Of a stretch of 64,000 nt of DNA, positions 53,440 to 64,000 are shown piece by piece. Position numbers and translations under genes: made by a program. The DNA comes from Prochilodus magdalenae (taxonomy: Eukaryota > Chordata > Actinopteri > Characiformes > Prochilodontidae), in the NCBI GenBank assembly GCA_024036415.1, contig JAMWET010006600.1:123501-187500 (forward strand), read 5' to 3'. Under the pieces are notes generated by a model. The model did not search any database. It was not told the DNA's origin and saw nothing but the letters and a program-made list of their open reading frames with translations. Numbering within the stretch: position 1 is the stretch's first letter; each line of letters begins with the position of its first letter.

Positions 53440-54348
53440 TTCTGAACATGTGGGACTTGACAAACCATTAATCTTGGTGCTGACCACGGTACCTCCACAG
53501 AGATTTGGTGATCGTCTCCATTAAAACAAAATCGGGACTTGTCACTGAAGATGTCCTGCTGCCTTTCTGAGTCACTCCATGACAGTCTGGCACGAAACCA
53601 TTGCCGTCTTTGGAGACGCTGACATGATGTTAAAGGCAGTTGTAGTAATGGTCTGTGTGCTGCTTACTCACTGCTTACTGAGTATCCACAGTCGTGGCTG
53701 TTGTGTCCCTCAGCAAATGATGGACAATCTGTCGGTTCTTGCTCTGCATGGTTCATAAAGGTCTCCCAGATCCTTCTGTCACTGGTGCATGCCTTCTTCA
53801 ATCCACTACTCCCAAGGAAGCTACCTATACAACAGCCCAATTCCGAATGGAAAGTACACGCAACAGGATGGCCTTATAGTCAGTCAGGTACAGCGATAAG
53901 ACGTCTTCTTGCTTAGTTGTGAGGATGGACAGACAGACTGTGATGCGCGCTGAGCTAAAAGCAAAGCTAGGTTTATTAAACAGGCTCGTAGCACAACACA
54001 GCAGCAACAAGGCACAAGCGGACATAACCAAGAGGGCAAGGACTGAGTCAGAGTAACGAGACAAGCAGAAGTCAGAACCAGGCAAAACAATCAGATCAGC
54101 AACAGGATTCAAAGGGGAAAGACAAAGAGTAAACCAGAAAGTCAAAAGGGAATCAAACCAGGTCAGCAAACGAGAACAATTTGTAAACAACAGAGGAACA
54201 AACCGACTCAGTACGCACGATGAGGGCGGGAGAATACTTCGCAACGGATTACTCACGGAAAGTCCAAGAGATTGGGGACTCAGTGAGAGTAAGTCAAACT
54301 TACCCACCAAGTTTTATTCCTGTCAGCTGATTCCATATGGGTGCAACT
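53440..54348 (-). mobile_element. Tc1-like family B copy, interrupted
   Basis: From 53460 to 53715 the sequence follows the longest family B copy (GGTGCTGACCACGGTACCTC, GGGACTTGTCACTGAAGA). Family similarity resumes at 54297 (ACCCACCAAGTTTTATTCC) and ends in GGGTGCAAC. About 580 bp of unrelated sequence lie between. Confidence 0.65.
53930..54296 (-). mobile_element. LTR-like insertion in family B copy
   Basis: Read on the minus strand it has a CTG/TTG-rich body and GCCTGTTTAATAAACC, like the LTR at 52815 but in the opposite orientation and diverged. The part between 53716 and 53930 may be internal retroelement sequence. A 161-codon minus-strand frame covers it but is low-complexity and not a known protein. 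Confidence 0.4.
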
Positions 54349-54349
54349 T

Positions 54350-55185
54350 TATTAAAAATGATGAGTATACATACAATAATTTACAAGTCCATTTTAGAAA
54401 TCAGGTCATGATCTACAGCCACCTCTCCTTTTTCCTCTCTGTCCAACTTCACATACTCCAAAGCTGTTCAGCTCTGCTGCTTAGATTCGAAAGTTCAGAG
54501 AGAAAATGCTTAGCTTGTAATAACGTGCCTTGTTTGCTCTCTCTCCTCACCTCTATATGGGCTAGGCTTTGCAACAGGGCCTCCTGAGGAACGCCGCACC
54601 AGTTTGAGCCTTTAAATAAAACACTGGCCTGATTATGTTAGGGATAAAGGAGACTGAGAGAACGGCTGAGAGAACAGAGCAAAAAGAGAGAGAGTGAGAG
54701 AAAGAGAGGGGAGAGAAGGGGAAGTCACTGATGTTAGATTGGCTATAAGGGAGTAGCTCAAGAAAAAGTACATATGACACCAGCATTCAGACATTAGAGG
54801 CGATCAAGCTGAAAAATATAGACTGCGGATGCCACAGGCCAATGGATGAGCAGCTAAATGGATGGTGGAAGGCAGGGGGGTGCAAAGTAAGGCCTGACGT
54901 TCCAATTTGCAAAGCAAATGATCCGAGAACAGGGCAGGGATGCAAATGAGCCGGCCTGATAGAAGAGAGAAAGGAGAGAGGGACCAAATGATCTTTTAGA
55001 TGAAGAAAAGACAAGTTAAGGCCAAGACACAAAAACAGCAAAGGTTACACTCACTAAACGCTGTCCTTTAGAACCAACAGAGGCGGTCAACAGGCCTCAG
55101 ACGTAGGTTCCATGATACAGATTAAATACAGCACTGTACAGACCACTCGGGGCCTCCTAGGCACTTCAATCATTCTCACTCTCAC
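54350..55185. other. No gene seen
   Basis: Contains a GA-rich patch (54650-54720) and otherwise unplaced sequence. Short chance ORFs only. Confidence 0.45.
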
Positions 55186-55189
55186 TCAT

Positions 55190-55305
55190 CTTCTAAAGTG
55201 CTTCATCCTTTTGGGTTGCCATGGGGTGCTGGAGCCTATCCCAGCGTGCAGTAGGCGGACGGCAGAAAACACCCTGGACAGGCAGCCAATCGATCACAGA
55301 AAGGG
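55190..55305 (+). repeat. Interspersed fish repeat H, copy 2
   Basis: GTTGCCATGGGGTGCTGGAG, CCTATCCCAGC and CACCCTGGACAGG are in the order typical of this widespread fish repeat; compare 32890-32995. Confidence 0.65.
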
Positions 55306-55309
55306 ACGT

Positions 55310-56085
55310 ATACGTCTATGTAGTTCATGTTCATTTGAAGGAAATCATCAAGCCTTACAGTAATGCTTATATTTCATAGTTAAGTTTTGGTTAGAAACCA
55401 TACCACAGATCTTGAAATGCCTGACTGGAAAATGTCCAGTTAGGATTTCTTTTTCATGTTGAAACTAGGTATATACCGCAAAGCTAACTGTCCAGTTGAT
55501 TAAAACTTCAGAAGCTGGACAGAAGATCTTACATGTTAGATGAATGACCAGCACGATAAGGAAGTGACAGTGAAAGCAATGACGTTCCTATAGCCAATTG
55601 GTGGGTCACTCTAGGTCCTCCGGAACTTTGAGATACATCGCTGACTGTGAGTACAAGTGGTAGCCTAACCATAGACAACCAGAGCCTTTCACGGAACAAA
55701 TTAGGAAGAAATTGTGAGGTAAATTTATAGTGGTGGTCACGGTTGCACACTTCAAATAAAAACGAGTAATGTATTCGCAAGTTTAATCTAGAACGGCCTG
55801 TAAATGTTCATGTGCACAGGCATTAGCTTAGAGCTAACATCATAGAAGAAAACTTAATCAACTTGGACTTGAGATGCAATGGAGTTAACCTGACCTGTCA
55901 AGTAACCTGGACTTGGACTACCCAGAGCAGTAGAAAAGTTAAACTGGACCTGGCTCTGGAGCTAGTTCTGAGAAAAATTCATAAGATTCATCTATCATGG
56001 GCAGGAGGTAGAAATCAGGAAAGCTGAACAGCAGAAATGACTGTGATGCCGTTCTTACTGTGGCATTGGGTTTGGTGGCGACTCC
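55310..56085. other. No gene seen
   Basis: Unplaced sequence, small chance ORFs, no motif of note. Confidence 0.45.
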
Positions 56086-56087
56086 GT

Positions 56088-56402
56088 TAGGACTCACATC
56101 CTACAGACTCAAATCTCCACTCAGATTTGCACCACAGAGACTCAAGACTCCACTACGACTTGCATGACAAAGACCTAAGACTCCACTAAGACCTGCACTT
56201 CAGAGATTGAAGACTCCACTAAGATTTGCACACCAGAGACTCAAGACTCCACTTAGACTCGCACCCCAGAGACTTACAATCCCATTTAGACTTACACCTG
56301 AGAAACTCAAGACTCCACTATAACTTGCACCCTAGAGATTTAAGACCACACCCAGACTTGCACCTGAGGAACATACTCAAGACTCAAGTCCAGAGACTCA
56401 AC
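56088..56402. repeat. 33-bp minisatellite
   Basis: The unit carries GACTCAAGACTCCACT, AAGACTTGCAC and CCAGA, in total 33 bp, about nine diverged copies. Because 33 is a multiple of three, it produces a misleading 11-residue periodic frame (56226-56417). Confidence 0.85.
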
Positions 56403-56409
56403 CTTGAAC

Positions 56410-57230
56410 TTGCATGAAGCAACATAGTGTTTATTTAGTTTGGCTGAATCTGGCTCCTTTTTCTTTATTTATGAGAAGGCTATGACTGTACATCCCTCAA
56501 TAACTTATAATTCCTACTCACCAGGTAAGCACTCATTAACTCCATGGACTGCTTGTTTAGCAGAGGTGAGGTTTCTTCATCAAGTGCGGCTTCCTTCTTC
56601 TTTTGATGGGGATCATAGTGAAGAAAGTGGCACTGCATATAGACTATGAACAATAGCACTAAAAGCTGTGTACACTTTCTGCATCACACTGTAGAAACCT
56701 GGCCTGCATTTTCGTGCTTGTGTATTGCTTCGATACACAAGCATTGCTTCACTGTTGGAAGCGGTTACAGTAATCGTAGTTTGTAATCGTAGTTAATTCT
56801 GAGATGGGGCATAAGGTTTTATTACCACGTAGCGCTTGTCATGTAAACGGTAATCACTTGAAGAGAACGTCAAACGAAGGTCAATTTAAAGGTCACGGGA
56901 AACCAAATGGACATTGCGAAGTTCAGGGAGGACGGAAATGTAGCTAAACTCTTTCCAACACGAACAATTTCACTCAGCATTCAGCCCACATTTACAACCG
57001 GCGCTGCAGATGGTTTGTTGCGAGCGGGTCAATACTGCAGATAATTGCGTCAATTTTGTAATTAGCACTCAGCCTAAACACAGCACTTAACAAAGCGCAG
57101 CAGTGGATGGAAATTAGAATTCTCTGGCTAATGCAGCCTCATGACTCTCTGAGCAGTTTACTTGTGGTGATGTGGACACTGTGTGCATGAGTGGAGAATA
57201 GCAACCTTTAGGACAGTGGAAAACAATCCT
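56410..57230. other. No gene seen
   Basis: Non-repetitive. The part from 56990 to 57170 is GC-richer and free of visible repeats, so it is a candidate conserved non-coding stretch. Confidence 0.4.
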
Positions 57231-57234
57231 CCCC

Positions 57235-57354
57235 CTGGAGATCAGCTTTCCTGCTGAGTTTAGCTCCAACTTGCCAGTCAAGACCTTCTGAAGACATTAA
57301 TTAGCTGAAGCAGGTGTGGTTGGAGCTGGACTCTGCAGGGAGGAAGATCTCCAG
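57235..57354. mobile_element. Short non-autonomous DNA element with about 36-bp TIRs
   Basis: The left end CTGGAGATCAGC ... GTTTAGCTCCAAC and the right end GGTTGGAGCTGGAC ... GATCTCCAG are inverted repeats over about 36 bp with a few mismatches. The 120-bp core is non-coding. It matches, from memory, a very common fish repeat whose ends read CTGCAGAGTTTAGCTCCAAC. Confidence 0.7.
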
Positions 57355-58129
57355 GACCAGGTTTGCTGATTTTATTTTTTTAGTATATTCCATTAATTAC
57401 AAGAAGTAGGACATCAAATGTGAAACAGCAGGCTGGATTTTAAAAACAGCATTACTTGGACATAAAGGCAATTTGCAAAGAGGAATTTTGGAAGGCGTGC
57501 TGTAGATGCTTATCTAGCATTTAAAGAAGCGCTCTGGCCAAAATGGAAAAAAAAAAAACATAGCTACCATCTGTTATTAACTTATAGTTAACCACGATAG
57601 TCTGGAGAGTTTCAGTTTAAAGAATAGGAAAGCCCCCATCTAATGATGTATCTTTAAGGTGGGAGGAACTACTGAAAACTACAGAGGGTAAGCATACAGT
57701 GCTGCACTGCAGGATATTAGATGAAACATAACAAACTAAATGATAGTTTTTTTTTTTATTAAATGTAATAAAAGAAATCAAATAGCCACAGTTAGAAGTT
57801 CATTCAACGTGCTTCTTATTTTATTAAATGTATAGAGCTACATTAATGTGACCTGAAAAATGATTAGACCTTCATTTAGATGAAGAGAACTGATTAAAAC
57901 GAGTAACACAAACAACTACATAGTTTTCCCTCCATTTATTGAACAAAGGGATCCCACTTTAAACGTCTCTGTTGATAAACACACGTAACCCTTTGGAATA
58001 ATCGTTTGATATAGGGCATAATTAAGGTCAGGAGGTTCAGTCAATTGGATGAAAATCAGGCGAGTATGGCTAGCCCCACCCTATTTAAAAGCAACCTGAG
58101 TCATTACCATCAAAGTCTTTACCACAGAC

Positions 58130-59050
58130 ATTTGTCAGTGCATGCCTTGCCTCAGTCAAATTAGATTTTGGAAAATATTTGCCAGTGCTCATTAGGCTGG
58201 AAGAGGCTCCAAAACTATTTCTGAACTTCACCAGTCCACTGTCAACAGATACACATAGAGGAAATTCCACTGCTACCCTTTCCAGGAGTGCTCATCCAAT
58301 GACAATGACTCCAAGACTAAGACATATGGGGAGATCAGAAAGAAGCGCAGAGTAACATCTATAGATCCACAGGCCTCTTTTCCACTGGCTTACGTCAGTG
58401 TCCATGAGTCTGTAATCAAGCAAACACTGAACATGAATAGCACATATGGAATGATAGCAAGGAGAAATGATTTCCAGGAAAAACAATTCTGCCTGTTCAA
58501 GGTTTCCTACAGAGCACCTGGTTGAGCTAGAAGACCGATAATGTTGAGTGGACAAGTGGACAAAATGTGTCTTTAAGGCTTAATGATGGATGTGATGTTT
58601 GGTAAAAGCAAACATGGCATTCCAGCATTCATGCCACCTTCGGAACATTCTGGATTGTATCTAGAAGTTCTACAGGAGACTGTTAAGACACCCATCACTG
58701 AACTGAACCTCAACAAAATGTCGGTCCTGCAGAAAGATAATGAAAACACTTGTTAGTCTACAAGGACTGACAATGTTGCATTCTGGAATGACTGCGTCAA
58801 ACTCCAGACCTTTCAATCCAATAGAAACATCGTGGCAGACTGTAAGAAAGCAAGAAAGCCCACCAATATTACACAGTTAAAGCAGGGGGATAGATTAAGA
58901 GTGCTCCCAGTCAATGTGATGAAGGGCTGAGCAACAAATGCAGATATGTTTAGTCGAAGCTCAAGAGGGTCAAACAAGTTTCTGAAAGCAGAGGTTCACA
59001 TAGTTTTGCCAATGAAGAAATTCAATGTTGTTATTACTTAAATAAATGAA
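58130..59050 (+). pseudogene. Degenerate Tc1-like transposon, old lineage
   Basis: In changing frames one reads VHESVIKQTLNMN, then GMIARRNDFQ (HTH/linker of Tc1), LQKDNENT in place of the QxDNDxKHT block, and near the end LQTFQSNRNIVADCKKA, where relatives have SPDLNPIENLW. Many stops and frameshifts; no function possible. TIRs were not found. Confidence 0.55.
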
Positions 59051-59077
59051 TGAAAGCTATACTCATCGTCACAAACA

Positions 59078-59585
59078 GTTGCACGCAGAAGGAATCAGCT
59101 GGCAGGAATGAAACATGGGGGGAGGTTTGGCATTGTGAGACATGCAAATGATTCCAGTTTCATGCCCAGTCTTGCACATGACGTAAGCAAGGACAGGCCT
59201 CATCTTCTGTATATGTAGCTCAATAAATATTGTCCATATCAGCCTAAATGTTTCATCATCTACTGTTCCGGGTAACCTTTATCATCAAATAACATTTTGG
59301 AAAATATTTGCCCGTGCTCATTAGGTTGGAAGAGGCTCCAAAAGTCCAGTCCACGGTCAACAGATACAAATGGAGGAAATTCCACTGCTACCCTTTCCAG
59401 GAGTGGTCATCCAATGACAGTCTCGCAGGTGATGTAAATAAGGACAGGCCTCATCTTCTGTATGTGTAGCTCAATAAATATTATCCATATCAGCCTAAAC
59501 GTTTCATCATCTATTGTTCCGGGTAACCTTTACCTTCCTTCCCAATAGCACTGCAGTCCCACACTTCCTTCTGGGTGCAGCTGTT
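59078..59585 (-). mobile_element. Tc1-like family B, composite copy
   Basis: Both ends are present (AGTTGCACGCAGAAGG; CTTCTGGGTGCAGCTG). Inside, a block of about 115 bp (AGGACAGGCCTCATCTTCTG through TTCCGGGTAACCTTTA) occurs twice, at 59188-59285 and 59440-59540. Between them lies a 130-bp piece copied from the neighbouring 58165-58300 region. Confidence 0.65.
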
Positions 59586-59589
59586 CTTT

Positions 59590-62080
59590 TGGCAACGAGT
59601 CCATACACTTTTGTGTTATTAGTTTATTTGGGTTGGGTTGTATCGGGTTAACTGGATTCCAATGTTCTGAGTCACATTAAAATCATACTTTAGGTCGATT
59701 TATGTGAGAAATCACGAAGGGATTTCGGAGTTTACAAATTAACATGCACCACTATAGCCTTCAACACAAAGTAGTTTAAATACAACACAGGGAATCAGAT
59801 TGAATTGAGTTACTCTCCCTGCAGCATGTTACGTGTTGGTTAGTAAGGCTTCACAAGGGCTTCATAGGACGATAAAGAGGGCGTCCGTATTCCTTTCCTT
59901 TATAAATGATAGCTGACAGAACTGTGTGTGTGTCTGCTGGCGCAGGTGCCTCTGACAGGTCGTTGACTGTAGCAGAGCCAGCTGTTCATGACAGAAAGCA
60001 GCCCAGGAGGAGCAGAAAAGCCAACACCACGGGGCAAACCGTGTGGTACCGCGTTTAAAAACCACCGTCTCAATTTACATGCCTGGCTAACCGGCGGGCT
60101 TCGCCTTCGCAACTGTCTGTTCCACCTTCATACACCAGTTCTTCTGAAATGCAGGACACCATTAAACTTTTAAGAACTTTCCCTCCCTCGCCATTCTTCA
60201 GGGTGAGCCACTATGTGAGCGAGACAAAGCTGGTGGCAGCGAACTGTGCTGAAGAATGGACAACCTGGATGCGCACCTAGAGAGTGTCGTCTTTCAGCGT
60301 TTTCATATCGTTGTATCATGTTTTCTTCAGATGAACAGAAAAACAAGTCTCCCCCGTCACACAGCATCAGGTTTCCTGCCATTTTGGAGGGAAAGGTTGG
60401 TGTGCGCATGCACGATGATGGAAAAGTGGATGAAAACTGACTCCCTCAATTAGCTTGCAGGCAATAAGACGGCTAAATGCAGGGCTTCATATCCACTTAG
60501 ACCAACGCAGGCAGCTGCAGTTACCAAAATGGATCAGTTTAACACGTGGTAAGTGATTTAATCAGGTGAATTAAGCTGTGAATCAAACCGATTAAGTAGT
60601 TCTGTACATCATAGGGAGATGAAAATGGAGATGCTAGTCGGCCTCTTCACAACCAGCTTAGCCAGCTTAGCCATTTGGTTATAAGGATTCCAAGGCTGTG
60701 TGTCTAAAACTGCATGCTACTGTACTATTAGAGGTGAATTGGTGGATTTACCTGGGACAAAGTCAGTAATTCAGGGCCCATGATTGGCCACATGATCACA
60801 GGCATATCCAGACAAGTGCCCAATCAAATCATACCAAGCTCCGCCTTTCTGTCAGCCCTTCAACCGTTGCTATGTCCCTCAAGCCATCAACCCATCTAAA
60901 GTCAAATAACCCTCACTGTCATCAGTCTTCAGTGAAGGCGCTTCATTAAAGCTATTACCTGAACAAACCAACAGTGTTTTTATGATTGCGGTGGGCGGAC
61001 GCTTCACAGTGAAGGTGCTGCAGTGCTCTCAGACTCTTTCAAAGTTAAGAGGCATGAGTGAGGCTGAAACTGGCATCCTATTCTCCAGCTGCTTATTCAA
61101 ATTTCCCATTCCACCTTAAGTGCTGCAGCTGCCAGAATGTAACTGCGGCACCATTTACGGTAGAACGGATAATGCGAAGGAGAACCAGCTGAAGCCAACT
61201 TCAGCTTCATTTGGGAATGGACTGCTTTCAGTGCAAATTTCCAGTCGTGGCCACCTATGGGTTTTAATGGTTTGGTTCTAGGTTTGAGTTCTGCAGAAAT
61301 GGAAGGCAGTGCTGGACTCATAGACCAGCAGCAGTGCTGTGTATCCCTTAATTAAAAAGAAAGGTTTTAATGTGCCACATAATGAAAGTTTTGGAAATCA
61401 GACCTATAAGGCTAACAGCTAACTGCAGCCCCAGGGCCCATGGGTAGGTTACAGTACTATGAATGCTATACCAGGGTAGTTTGTAGTGGGCCGAAAGGGT
61501 CATATATAATCATAATCATATGTTTGATTAAGCATAACAATACAAATATATGTATATTAATGTACACGGGTACAAATTAAAACATCACAGTACCTGGCTA
61601 ATTTAACTTTTTCAATTTGAGACACATTTCTTTGTTTCCCCTTTTTACCTTCACTGCAAACATTTACTTTACCCATAACTGCGAATGTTGGGTTTCTGTG
61701 ACTGGACTGGAATAGACATGATCAGACCCCGATTCTGAGGTTTGTGAAAGGTTCTAAATATAATGTCAAAAATTTACACGCCTCAGATGTCAGGTTTCAC
61801 CGGTACTGCAAACCCTTCAGACTTACTGTTTCTCTACAGTGCACTGTTTTACATCACACCACGCTAAAAGACTATATGCCCGTTTCCTAATCACTGCAAC
61901 TCTGCTTAGACCTGTGTATTACAGGGAACATCCACAGAGCCAGATGACCAACTAAGTCTGCCTTTTAACATGAGGGATGGTGCAGACTGCTTTGGATGTA
62001 GACCTCGGCTTATTTAGCTTTTTCAATTAATGTACAATAAACACATAGCGGAAAGAAGCGACTAGTATAAATAAAACCAT
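59590..62080. other. No gene seen
   Basis: Few recognisable repeats. ORFs are below 80 codons. The stretch 59990-60440 is open in several frames but without family similarity. AT-rich from 61380 on. Confidence 0.45.
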
Positions 62081-62083
62081 AGC

Positions 62084-62093
62084 AATAAATAAA

Positions 62094-62124
<31 letters not shown>
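62084..62124. repeat. (AAAT)n microsatellite
   Basis: About nine AAAT units. Confidence 0.9.
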
Positions 62125-62259
62125 GTAAACCTGGGGAAACCAAACAAAGGTCTTTTGATTTGTGGTTCATGTGTCATGATTGTGCCCTAATTCTTGAAGA
62201 CTTGTTAAAGTAGTTTTCTTTGCTTGTCTGCTTTATTCATTTATTTATTTATCTATCAA

Positions 62260-62275
62260 TTATTATTATTATTAT

Positions 62276-62313
<38 letters not shown>

Positions 62314-62318
62314 TTATT
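62260..62318. repeat. (ATT)n(AGT)n microsatellite
   Basis: ATT units change into about 12 AGT units and back to ATT. It yields a poly-Val frame that is not a gene. Confidence 0.92.
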
Positions 62319-62524
62319 ACAGTGTTTTTGCAGTTTATCTTTCTTCTTTTGTAGCCTGCTTCTCTCCTTTCATGTGGCATCTATATCATGGTCCCCCTCC
62401 ACCACCCACCCCTGAATCATTTTGGTCTTTAGTTTTGGCCATGAGGCCAGAAACTGCCGCATTGCTTTAGCTGAGAATATAACTGACCTTGCAGAGGTTT
62501 TGCAGCTGCTACGGACAGCCGCTG

Positions 62525-62595
62525 CAACACACACACACACACATACACGCACACACACACACACACATACACACACACACACACACACATACACA
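62525..62595. repeat. (CA)n microsatellite
   Basis: CA repeats with ATACAC interruptions; the source of short Thr/His and Cys/Val frames. Confidence 0.93.
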
Positions 62596-62599
62596 AATG

Positions 62600-63460
62600 C
62601 ACACTGCCAATCTCCTCTTCGACAATCACTGCATTCTGCTTAGGTGTTGGTGCATTAAGGTGCATTAAGGCTGCATTTGCCCTGACTGCAGTTTCCTCTC
62701 TCCACCTTTACTTCCTAAAAGCACATTAGGTGACTTTTTCCTAGAACGCTGCCCACCCTGGGGCTTCATAACACACAGTAATGCTTTTAAAAAGTAATCA
62801 TTGAGGATTTGCCAACTTCTTATACTGGAATTCCCAAGATGACATCAAATACTTTTCAGTAAAAGAATGGCCCTGCACACACTATAGTGACAGACCTTCA
62901 TTCCTTTTATAACACTGCCTCATTCCGCAGTAGTGGAACTCCTAGGCAGAGGGCTAGTGAAGGACATAGATCAGTTTTATGACTGAAGCGATCATTTTTC
63001 TTCATGTATCCCTTTAGTTTAAAGGTCCCCTTCTTTTATTAAGTGAGTACAGTGTTAGTTCAGGTAGGCCACAAAGTCAAGCTCAGGCCACAATAAGAAA
63101 TCACCAGCTGCTCATACAACTGGCTAAACTCATCAAGACCGCTTTAGCTTGCCCACTCCCCCCGGCTCCTCTGGAAGCCACTTTGCTAAGCATGTTGTTC
63201 CCCACCATTGCAATGTTTCACCCAGTATAAGGGTTCACTGGAGCTTTTCAGGTAGACCAAACTTAACCCCAAAGACACATGATTATTCTTGAGCAGCAAA
63301 CCGGCATTAATCAAAGGCCAAGCATTTACAGACTATAGACTTTGGAGTTCCTGGACTTGCCAAACACAGTTAGAAATGTAATGATGTAATCTAATGCCAT
63401 TTTACTTTTCTAAAAAGAATAATGAAAACATGTTCTGAGGCTAAACAAACATGCACTGTA
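62600..63460. other. No gene seen
   Basis: Unplaced, moderately AT-rich sequence with no ORF of note. Confidence 0.45.
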
Positions 63461-63465
63461 CATGC

Positions 63466-64000
63466 ACTGTGCTGGTCATAAAATTAGAATATCATAAAAA
63501 CGTTGATTTATTTCAGTAATTCCATTCAAAAAGTGACACTTGTATATTATTAATTCATTACACACAGACTGATATATTTCAAGTGTTTATTTCTTTTATG
63601 TTTTATTTTATTTTGATGATTATAACTGACAACTAATGAAAACCCCAAATTCAGTATCTCAGAAAATTAGAATATTGTGAAAAGGTTCAATATTGAAGAC
63701 ACCTGCTGCCACACTCTAATCAACTAATTAACTCTAAACACCTGCAAAGGCCTTTAAATGGTCTCTCAGTCTAGTTCTGTAGGCTACACAATCATGGGGA
63801 AGACCATCTTTGTCCAAAAGATGGCCATTGACACCTTGCACAAGGAGGGCAAGACACAAAAGGTCATTGCTAAAGAGGCTGGCTGTTCACAGAGCTCTGT
63901 GTCCAAGCACATTAATAGAGAGGCAAAGGGAAGGAAGAGATGTGGTAGAAAAAAGTGTACAAGCAATAGGGATAACCGCACCCTGGAGAGGAGTGTGGAA
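63466..64000 (+). mobile_element. Tc1-like transposon, 5' part, cut by window edge
   Basis: It begins near CTGTGCTGGTCATAAAATTA, followed by a subterminal repeat (AGAAAATTAGAATATTGTG at about 63660 resembles the end). The leader is about 330 bp before the transposase start. It is far better preserved than the other Tc1 relics in the window. The rest lies beyond position 64000. Confidence 0.8.
63794..64000 (+). CDS. Tc1-like transposase, N-terminal 69 codons (partial)
   Basis: ATG at 63794 opens a frame without stops to the window edge. It reads MGKTIFVQKMAIDTLHKEGK, then IAKEAGCSQSSVSKHINRE (first HTH of the bipartite DNA-binding domain), then a basic GRKRCGRKKC linker and RDNRTLERSV, where the second HTH should start. 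Protein families of this type run to about 340 residues with a DDE/D catalytic domain. Such transposases bind the subterminal repeats and cut at TA. Whether the rest is intact cannot be seen. The frame is short here only because of the window edge. Confidence 0.8.
   Translation, partial: MGKTIFVQKMAIDTLHKEGKTQKVIAKEAGCSQSSVSKHINREAKGRKRCGRKKCTSNRDNRTLERSVE

Noticed and set aside
53825..54310. 161-codon minus-strand frame as a gene
   Set aside because: It overlaps LTR-like sequence with a poly(A) signal, is biased to Leu/Ser/Cys, and crosses a transposon border.
62224..62415. Poly-Val frame
   Set aside because: It arises from the AGT/ATT trinucleotide repeat.

Overview
The window looks like nuclear DNA from a teleost fish. 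Spliced vertebrate-type exons with GT/AG borders lie in a moderately AT-rich background full of fish-type interspersed repeats: several Tc1-like families, hAT-like non-autonomous elements, a tRNA-derived SINE, LTR remnants and long microsatellites. The repeat mix suggests an otophysan (characin, catfish or cyprinid relative), but that is inference.

Region 1 (1-20.7 kb) is the 3' end of one protein-coding gene on the + strand. Six exons (678-846, 1538-1636, 2777-2942, 7497-7647, 13803-13874, 17425-17505) join in one frame of 738 nt, giving 245 residues and a TGA. The peptide looks like the C-terminal end of ZZEF1. A 3'UTR of about 3.2 kb follows, with an AATAAA near 20656. The introns carry Tc1 remnants, a TIR-bounded repeat present in opposite orientations in two introns, a Z-DNA-prone TG/CG tract, a 46-bp minisatellite, a SINE, and a CT tract of about 550 bp just before the last acceptor.

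Region 2 (20.7-64 kb) shows no gene I can defend. It is built from mobile-element remains: a 3'-truncated Tc1-like transposon with a near-intact transposase (23.0-24.0 kb); four internally deleted copies of a second Tc1-like family flanked by TA (27.7, 32.2, 42.6, 45.8 kb); a third Tc1-like family in five places; LTR-like segments (41.1, 52.8 and 53.9 kb); a LINE reverse-transcriptase tail (35.9 kb); and a well-preserved Tc1-like copy cut by the right edge (63.5 kb onward).

The most unusual structures are two large minisatellites that appear to lie inside inverted-terminal, probably non-autonomous DNA transposons. One has a 22-bp unit made of two palindromes (25.1-26.4 kb). The other has 29-bp hairpin monomers that alternate A/B into a 58-bp higher-order unit (37.9-39.4 kb). 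They suggest tandem arrays growing inside transposons. I saw no bacterial, viral or CRISPR system.
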